DNA of 53,971 bases, taken from NCBI GenBank assembly GCA_022712945.1, contig JAFLJP010000075.1, positions 1 through 53,971 of the forward strand. The letters run 5' to 3'. How positions within the stretch are numbered: the stretch's first letter is position 1; each line of letters begins with the position of its first letter. Origin of the DNA: Gammaproteobacteria bacterium (GTDB taxonomy: Bacteria; Pseudomonadota; Gammaproteobacteria; RBG-16-57-12). Shown in pieces: positions 48,550 through 53,971 of this stretch. Both the position numbers and the translations under genes were made by a program. The notes below the pieces were generated by a model. It was not told where the DNA came from and searched no databases. It saw only the letters and a program-made list of their open reading frames with translations.

Positions 48550-49956
48550 TTATTCACCCCACCGTTCGGCCAACTCAGCCGCACTGTGACCAATATTACC
48601 AGCACCCAGAGTCAGCAAAATATCGCCCGCTTGCAGCAGCGCGGGTAACAGCTCACCCAGCGCCTCGCGCTGCTCAACAAAGACCGGGGTGACCTGGCCC
48701 CGCGCCCGAATTGCCTTGCAGAGTGAGCGGCTATCCGCCCCGGATATGGGTTCCTCACCGGCAGCAAACACCTCCAGCAGTAATAGCAGATCGGGTTCGC
48801 TCAGTTGCAGTACAAAATCTTCAAACAGCTCTTCGGTACGACTGTAACGGTGGGGCTGAAACGCAACCACCAGGCGTCGATCCGGCCAGCTTTCACGTAT
48901 CGCACTCACCGTGGCGGCAATTTCTGAGGGGTGATGGCCGTAATCATCAATCAGCATCACCTCACCCGCCGGAGTTTGCAGCTCGCCATAAATCTGGAAG
49001 CGGCGGTCAATCCCTTCAAACTGCATCAACGCACGTTTAATCGCTTCATCATCAACACCCAATTCGGAGGCAACTACAATCGCTGCCAGCGCATTCTGAA
49101 TATTGTGTCGCCCCGGCAGGTTCAATTCGATTTCGAGTGGCTTGCTCTCACTCGGTCGAATCACATTGAAGAGACAGTGACCTTGCTGACAGCGCACCTC
49201 AACCGCACGGTAATCTGCTGTATCACTAAAGCCATAGGTCACCACCGGACGACCCACTTCGGGTAACATTGCCATGATCACCGGATCATCGACACAAAGC
49301 ACCGCCAGACCGTAAAAAGGGAGGTGGTGCAAAAACTCCAAAAAGGTCTGCCGCAAGGTATCAAAATCACCACCGTAGGTCGCGAGGTGGTCCGCCTCAA
49401 TATTGGTGACAATGGCGGTCATCGGTTGCAGGTGCAGGAATGAGGCATCGCTCTCATCCGCCTCGGCCACCAGATAGTGGCTACGCCCCAGGCGCGCATT
49501 AGTCCCGGTGCTATTCAAGCGACCGCCAATCACAAACGTGGGATCCAGTTTCCCCTCGGCCAATACACTGGCGACAAAGCTAGTGGTAGTGGTCTTACCG
49601 TGTGTACCGGCCACCGCAATGCCGTGGCGAAAGCGCATCAACTCGGCCAACATCTCGGCACGGGGAATCACCGGCACTCTCAGCTCCCGGGCACGAACCA
49701 CCTCGACATTTGACTCATTTATCGCGCTGGAGACCACCACCACATCCGCATCATCCACCAGCGAAGCATCGTGACCGATGGCGATCCGAGCACCCAGCTT
49801 GCTCAGCCGTTCTGTCATCTGACTCGTGGCCAGATCAGAGCCGGAGACGCGATAGCCGAGGTTCTGCAACACCTCTGCGATACCGCCCATGCCAACGCCA
49901 CCAATGCCGACGAAGTGAATCCGCTGTACTCGCCCCATGCCCTGATTATGTGCCAT
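48550..49956 (-). CDS. murC: UDP-N-acetylmuramate--L-alanine ligase MurC
   Basis: Adds L-Ala to UDP-MurNAc. 468 residues: [21 protein letters not shown] loop [18 protein letters not shown] metal-site region, [16 protein letters not shown]. The start is the ATG at 49956 with GGAGG 9 bp upstream, inside the end of murG (11-bp overlap); longer upstream codons are murG shadow. Confidence 0.97.
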   Translation of the reverse strand: MAHNQGMGRVQRIHFVGIGGVGMGGIAEVLQNLGYRVSGSDLATSQMTERLSKLGARIAIGHDASLVDDADVVVVSSAINESNVEVVRARELRVPVIPRAEMLAELMRFRHGIAVAGTHGKTTTTSFVASVLAEGKLDPTFVIGGRLNSTGTNARLGRSHYLVAEADESDASFLHLQPMTAIVTNIEADHLATYGGDFDTLRQTFLEFLHHLPFYGLAVLCVDDPVIMAMLPEVGRPVVTYGFSDTADYRAVEVRCQQGHCLFNVIRPSESKPLEIELNLPGRHNIQNALAAIVVASELGVDDEAIKRALMQFEGIDRRFQIYGELQTPAGEVMLIDDYGHHPSEIAATVSAIRESWPDRRLVVAFQPHRYSRTEELFEDFVLQLSEPDLLLLLEVFAAGEEPISGADSRSLCKAIRARGQVTPVFVEQREALGELLPALLQAGDILLTLGAGNIGHSAAELAERWGE

Positions 49957-51040
49957 TGTTTGCCACCTCCAGACAGTAGGCAGCCACACTTGCCGTGGCT
50001 TCGGGTTTACCCAGCGCACGTGCCGCCTCTGCCATTTTCAGCAGCTTGCTGCGCCCCTGTTCAGGCAATAAGTAGCCATTGATCATCCCGACCAACCATG
50101 CCGCATCCAGCGCATGTTGTTGCACCACTGTTGCTGCGTGGTTTTCAACCAGGTATTGCGCATTTTTAGTCTGGTGATCATCAACCGCGTGGGGGTAAGG
50201 CACTAAAATGGAACCGACACCGGCACAGGCCAGCTCTGCGATGGTAAGCGCACCGGCACGACAGATCACCAGATCAGCCCAGGCGTACGCTTCAGCCATC
50301 TCGTCGATATAGGCATCAACACGCCCATCTACCCCCGCTTGCCGATACGCCTGTTGCGCCTCGGTAATGTTTCGTCTTCCGGCCTGATGCCACACCTTGG
50401 GGCGATCCTCTTTCTCTATCAGCGCCAGCGCTTCAGGCACCACCTCATTCAGCGCCACTGCCCCTAGGCTTCCACCCAATATCAGCAGATGAAGTGGCTG
50501 GCCCTGGCGAGCCTGAAAACGTTCCGCAGGTTCAGGAAGGTTTAGAATCGCACCCCGAATCGGGTTACCTATCAACTTCGCATCAGACAAGACATCAGGG
50601 AATGCGCTCATCACTCGGCTGGCCCAACGTGCTAGCCAGCGATTGGTCATTCCAGCAACCGCATTCTGTTCATGCACCAGTAGTGGTCGCCCGGTGAGCA
50701 CCGCCACCAGCCCCGCTGGCCCGGTAACAAACCCGCCCATACCCAATACCGCGCAAGGGTTCAAGCGGCGCAATATTTTCCATGCCTGCCACATCGCGTT
50801 CAGCAACGTGAAAGGCAGACTCAATTTACGCAGCAACCCCTTACCCCGCAATGCCGTGATGTTGATGTAGTCAATGGCGATATTAGCCTTGGGCACAACC
50901 TCCGCTTCAAGACCGTGCCGGGTTCCCAGCCAGCGCACCTCAATCCCCTGCTCACGCAGTTGCTCGGCCACCGCCAGTGCCGGGTAGATGTGGCCACCGG
51001 TGCCACCGGCCATAATCAGCACAGGAGCGACAGATTTCAT
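49946..51040 (-). CDS. murG: Lipid II synthase MurG
   Basis: GT28 transferase converting lipid I to lipid II on the inner face of the inner membrane. 364 residues: [70 protein letters not shown]. Overlaps ftsW by 4 bp and murC by 11 bp. Confidence 0.98.
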   Translation of the reverse strand: MKSVAPVLIMAGGTGGHIYPALAVAEQLREQGIEVRWLGTRHGLEAEVVPKANIAIDYINITALRGKGLLRKLSLPFTLLNAMWQAWKILRRLNPCAVLGMGGFVTGPAGLVAVLTGRPLLVHEQNAVAGMTNRWLARWASRVMSAFPDVLSDAKLIGNPIRGAILNLPEPAERFQARQGQPLHLLILGGSLGAVALNEVVPEALALIEKEDRPKVWHQAGRRNITEAQQAYRQAGVDGRVDAYIDEMAEAYAWADLVICRAGALTIAELACAGVGSILVPYPHAVDDHQTKNAQYLVENHAATVVQQHALDAAWLVGMINGYLLPEQGRSKLLKMAEAARALGKPEATASVAAYCLEVANNGT

Positions 51041-52209
51041 TGCACCGCCCCCTTGTCATAATCAGCCAGTTCCGCCTGTTTCGCCTCGTGGTAGACGCGC
51101 TGTAACAACGCCATCGCCATGCACATCACCACAATGCTGGAACCGCCATAACTCATCAGTGGCAAGGTTAAGCCCTTGGTGGGCAACACCCCCATATTCA
51201 CGCCGATGTTGATAAAGGCCTGCATTCCTACCCAAATACCAATACCAAAGGCCAGATAGCCACCAAACGGCTGCCCGTTCAATAGGGCCAGATTGCCGAT
51301 GCGGAAGGCGCGCCATACCAACAGACCAAACAGCAGTATCACAAAAGCTCCACCCACAAAACCCAGCTCTTCAGACAACACCGAAAAGATAAAATCGGTA
51401 TGTGCCTCCGGCAGATAGAAGAGTTTCTGAATACTCTCACCCAGCCCAACACCGAACCACTCGCCACGACCAAAGGCGATCAACGCCTGGGTTAACTGAA
51501 AACCGTTGCCGAATGGATCAGCCCAGGGATCCATAAAGGAGGTCATCCGGGCCATGCGATAGGGCTCGACCACCACCAGAACAGCCAGCAATCCTGCGAC
51601 GATGGCGAACAGAATAATCAGCCGACTCAAGGGAACCCCAGCCAAAAAGAGCATTCCCAGAGCGGTGCCCAATATCACCACCGTCGAACCAAAATCAGGC
51701 TCTGCCATCAACAGCGCACCCAGCAAAGCAAGAATAACCAGTGGTTTAACAAAACCACCCATGGTGTGACGCACCTCATCTATACGCCGCACCAGATAGC
51801 CGGCTAAAAAGATAATCACCAGCAACTTAACCAGCTCAGATGCCTGAAAATTGGTAATGCCCAGTGGCAACCAGCGCCGACTGCCATTCACCTCATGGCC
51901 GATACCCGGAATCAATACCAATATCAGCAGAATAAAACCAATCACCAACAACAGCGGACTGAAACGCTCCCAATGTTCAAGTGAAACCATAAAAAATACT
52001 GCCGCCACCACCAGACCAATAAAGACCAGTATCGATTGCCGCTGCAGATAGTGGAAGGGGGAGCCCATCCGCTCATCGGCGATACTGATTGATGCAGATG
52101 CCATCATCACCAGACCGACAGCCAACAACGTCAGCACCGTTAACATCAGCGTATTGTCGAGATTAAAGGCCACCGTTTCTGAGCGGTTATTCACCACAAC
52201 ACTAGCCAC
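51037..52209 (-). CDS. ftsW: Septal peptidoglycan glycosyltransferase FtsW
   Basis: SEDS-family lipid II polymerase working with FtsI. About 390 residues, ten membrane helices; SEDS motifs MAEPDFGSTVVI, NGSRRWLPLG and SYGGSS are intact. I place the start at the GTG at 52209 because AGGGGG lies 7 bp upstream and the frame further up overlaps murD. Sits between murD and murG. Confidence 0.95.
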   Translation of the reverse strand: MASVVVNNRSETVAFNLDNTLMLTVLTLLAVGLVMMASASISIADERMGSPFHYLQRQSILVFIGLVVAAVFFMVSLEHWERFSPLLLVIGFILLILVLIPGIGHEVNGSRRWLPLGITNFQASELVKLLVIIFLAGYLVRRIDEVRHTMGGFVKPLVILALLGALLMAEPDFGSTVVILGTALGMLFLAGVPLSRLIILFAIVAGLLAVLVVVEPYRMARMTSFMDPWADPFGNGFQLTQALIAFGRGEWFGVGLGESIQKLFYLPEAHTDFIFSVLSEELGFVGGAFVILLFGLLVWRAFRIGNLALLNGQPFGGYLAFGIGIWVGMQAFINIGVNMGVLPTKGLTLPLMSYGGSSIVVMCMAMALLQRVYHEAKQAELADYDKGAVQ

Positions 52210-53563
52210 TGGGCAACCCCCTGACCGCACTGATGAACTGTTGGCCACGCGCTTCAAATCCATCAAACATATCAAAGCTGGCACAGGCGGGTGATAACAA
52301 CACGCTGTCACCCGGCGCTGCCAATTTGGATGCCATCTCAACCGCCTGAGTCATGCTGTTGGCACGCTGACAGGGAACACTCTCTTGTAATACCGAAGCG
52401 ATTTTCTCGCCATCTTTACCCATCACAATTAATGCACTTAATCTGTCACCGATGGTGTGTAGTGGCGTAAAATCAGCCCCTTTTCCATCACCACCCGCAA
52501 TCAGCACCAGACCCTCTTCAAAACCATTAACCGCCGCCAGAGTTGCCCCCACATTGGTCGCTTTTGAATCGTTATACCAGGCAGTGCCATTGCGACGCAT
52601 CACCAACTGGCACCGGTGCGCCAGGCCGCTAAAATCAGCCAGCGTAGCGATCATCGCATCACGAGAGAGGCCCAGTGCATCGCCCATCGCCAGTGCTGCC
52701 AGCGCGTTGGCCAGATTGGTTCGACCCACCATGCCAACATCCACCGCACGCATCAATCGCTCTTGACCACAGGCCAACCACGACTCACCACCCTGCTCAC
52801 TCAGGCCGTATTCACCATCCACAGGGTGCCCCAGAGTGAACCAACGCTGGGGTTTATCGCCCGCCGCCATTGCAACAACCCGCGGATCATCCCGATTAAA
52901 CACCCGAATAGCCGCGCCATTGAATACCGCCTGTTTCGCTCTGCTGTAATCAGCGAGATCCTGATATCGATCCATATGATCTTCAGAGATGTTCAGTACC
53001 ACCGACACCGCGGCATTCATAGCCGTTGCGGTCTCCAGTTGAAAGCTGGACAACTCCAGCACATAAAGGTCCGGGGTGGGCTGTGCCAGCAAATCCAACG
53101 CTGGCACTCCGATATTGCCGCCAACCAGAACCTTGCGGCCACTGCGTTTTACCATCGCACCCAATAGTGTGGTGACGGTGCTTTTACCGTTGGAACCAGT
53201 GATGGCCACTATCGGTGCCTCAGCACAGGATGCAAACAGCGCAATATCACCACTCACCTCTACGCCACGGGCCAATGCTCTTTGTACCAGAGGCTCTTGC
53301 AGAGAGACTCCCGGACTAATAATCAGACGCTGCGCGGCATCAAAGGCCGCTTCATCAAAACCACCCACAAATACCGGCACATCCGGCAACTGTTCATGCA
53401 GCACATCAAGACCCGGCGGTGAGATCCGGCTGTCGGTGACCGCAACCGACTCACCTTGACGGGCCAAAAACTGCGCGCACGAGAGACCGCTCTTGCCCAA
53501 CCCGACAATCAGCGTGGGCAACAGTGGTTGTACCCGTCTCTCTTCTGCCTGATTCACTCTCAT
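52202..53563 (-). CDS. murD: UDP-N-acetylmuramoylalanine--D-glutamate ligase MurD
   Basis: Adds D-Glu to UDP-MurNAc-L-Ala. 453 residues: LIVGLGKSGLSCAQFL nucleotide fold, ATP loop TGSNGKSTVTTLL (Ser for the usual Thr), NISEDHMDRY, YNDSKATNVGATLAAV, LLSPACASFDMFDGFEARG. Starts 6 bp after mraY; overlaps ftsW by 8 bp. Confidence 0.98.
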   Translation of the reverse strand: MRVNQAEERRVQPLLPTLIVGLGKSGLSCAQFLARQGESVAVTDSRISPPGLDVLHEQLPDVPVFVGGFDEAAFDAAQRLIISPGVSLQEPLVQRALARGVEVSGDIALFASCAEAPIVAITGSNGKSTVTTLLGAMVKRSGRKVLVGGNIGVPALDLLAQPTPDLYVLELSSFQLETATAMNAAVSVVLNISEDHMDRYQDLADYSRAKQAVFNGAAIRVFNRDDPRVVAMAAGDKPQRWFTLGHPVDGEYGLSEQGGESWLACGQERLMRAVDVGMVGRTNLANALAALAMGDALGLSRDAMIATLADFSGLAHRCQLVMRRNGTAWYNDSKATNVGATLAAVNGFEEGLVLIAGGDGKGADFTPLHTIGDRLSALIVMGKDGEKIASVLQESVPCQRANSMTQAVEMASKLAAPGDSVLLSPACASFDMFDGFEARGQQFISAVRGLPSG

Positions 53564-53569
53564 ACTCCG

Positions 53570-53971
53570 TTAACGAATCTTCAGTGACGCTAAACCGATC
53601 AAAACCAAAATAATGGTAATGATCCAAAAACGGACAATGATCCGAGGTTCGGGCCACCCTTTCAACTCAAAGTGGTGATGCAGCGGTGCCATACGAAAGA
53701 CCCGACGTCCGGTCGTCTTGTAGCTGATCACCTGAATAATCACCGACAGTGTCTCCATCACAAACACGCCCCCCATGATGAAAAGCACCACCTCCTGACG
53801 TAGAACCACCGCCACCACGCCCAGTGCCGCACCCAGTGCTAGCGCGCCCACATCACCCATAAATACCATTGCCGGATAGGTGTTGAACCACAAAAAACCC
53901 AGCCCGGCACCCACGATGGCGGCACAGAAGATAGCCACCTCGCCGGCACCAGGGAGATAGGCGATAGAGAG
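53570..53971 (-). CDS. mraY: Phospho-MurNAc-pentapeptide translocase MraY, C-terminal part
   Basis: Partial: the 5' part lies beyond the right window edge and the frame is open to 53971. The visible 133 residues include the catalytic region [18 protein letters not shown], the HHH motif [14 protein letters not shown], and the last helix ending LASLKIR. MraY makes lipid I from UDP-MurNAc-pentapeptide and undecaprenyl phosphate. It precedes murD in the conserved dcw order. Confidence 0.97.
   Translation of the reverse strand, partial: LSIAYLPGAGEVAIFCAAIVGAGLGFLWFNTYPAMVFMGDVGALALGAALGVVAVVLRQEVVLFIMGGVFVMETLSVIIQVISYKTTGRRVFRMAPLHHHFELKGWPEPRIIVRFWIITIILVLIGLASLKIR

Overview
The window is chromosomal DNA from a gammaproteobacterium with type IV pili and moderate GC (about half, by eye). 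The evidence is gene content and order. It carries the rpsT/murJ/ribF/ileS/lspA/ispH block, rplU-rpmA-obgE-proB, pilSR-pilA, pilBCD-coaE-zapD-yacG, and a dcw block ending ftsZ-lpxC followed by dciA, an M23 peptidase, secA and argJ. This order recalls pseudomonads and sulfur-oxidising or purple sulfur gammaproteobacteria. The genus cannot be fixed from the sequence alone. No rRNA, tRNA, CRISPR array, prophage or intact transposase gene was seen.

Layout. 1-1.7 kb: a small inverted-repeat element, then the end of a minor-pilin operon (pilX, pilV). 1.8-8.7 kb, minus strand: murJ, ribF, ileS, lspA, ispH. 8.8-9.2 kb: rpsT on its own promoter with a TTG start. 9.2-12.2 kb, minus: rplU-rpmA, then obgE-proB. 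12.4-17.3 kb, plus: ispB, the pilin regulators pilS and pilR, and the major pilin pilA behind a sigma-54 promoter. 17.8-26.9 kb, plus: a tightly overlapping eight-gene glycan operon (GT2, DUF354, asparagine synthetase, six-hairpin VpsJ-like protein, GT9, FkbM methyltransferase, pyruvyltransferase-like protein, flippase-like membrane protein) lying between pilA and pilB. 27.1-32.6 kb, plus: pilB, pilC, pilD, coaE, zapD, yacG. 32.8-35.0 kb, minus: argJ and a Nudix/ThiE-like fusion. 35.1-38.0 kb, plus: an NtrC-type two-component system with a small haem-motif lipoprotein. 38.0-41.8 kb, minus: M23 peptidase and secA. 41.9 kb, plus: dciA-like gene. 42.4-54 kb, minus: mraY (cut by the window end), murD, ftsW, murG, murC, murB, ddl, ftsQ, ftsA, ftsZ, lpxC.

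The most distinctive content is a set of small non-autonomous inverted-repeat elements in gene junctions. Two 141-bp copies of one family (130/141 identical by hand alignment, opposite orientations) start with GTAA, have about 15-bp inverted ends and are each flanked by a perfect 8-bp target duplication, as expected of IS66-type mobilisation. One rewrote the last codons and stop of ispH. The other split a 4-nt stop/start overlap in the glycan operon, duplicating the start codon and removing translational coupling of the flippase gene. A third, 159-bp palindromic element sits between the stops of yacG and the Nudix gene with a TTA duplication. A short hairpin element lies in the argJ/two-component divergent promoter region, and a fifth element opens the window. 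Removing each flanked element restores a compact ancestral gene junction.

Functionally, pilus regulation (pilSR), subunit (pilA), assembly (pilBCD) and minor pilins (pilXV) share the window with a surface-glycan operon. The rest is cell-envelope and division machinery with conserved housekeeping neighbours.
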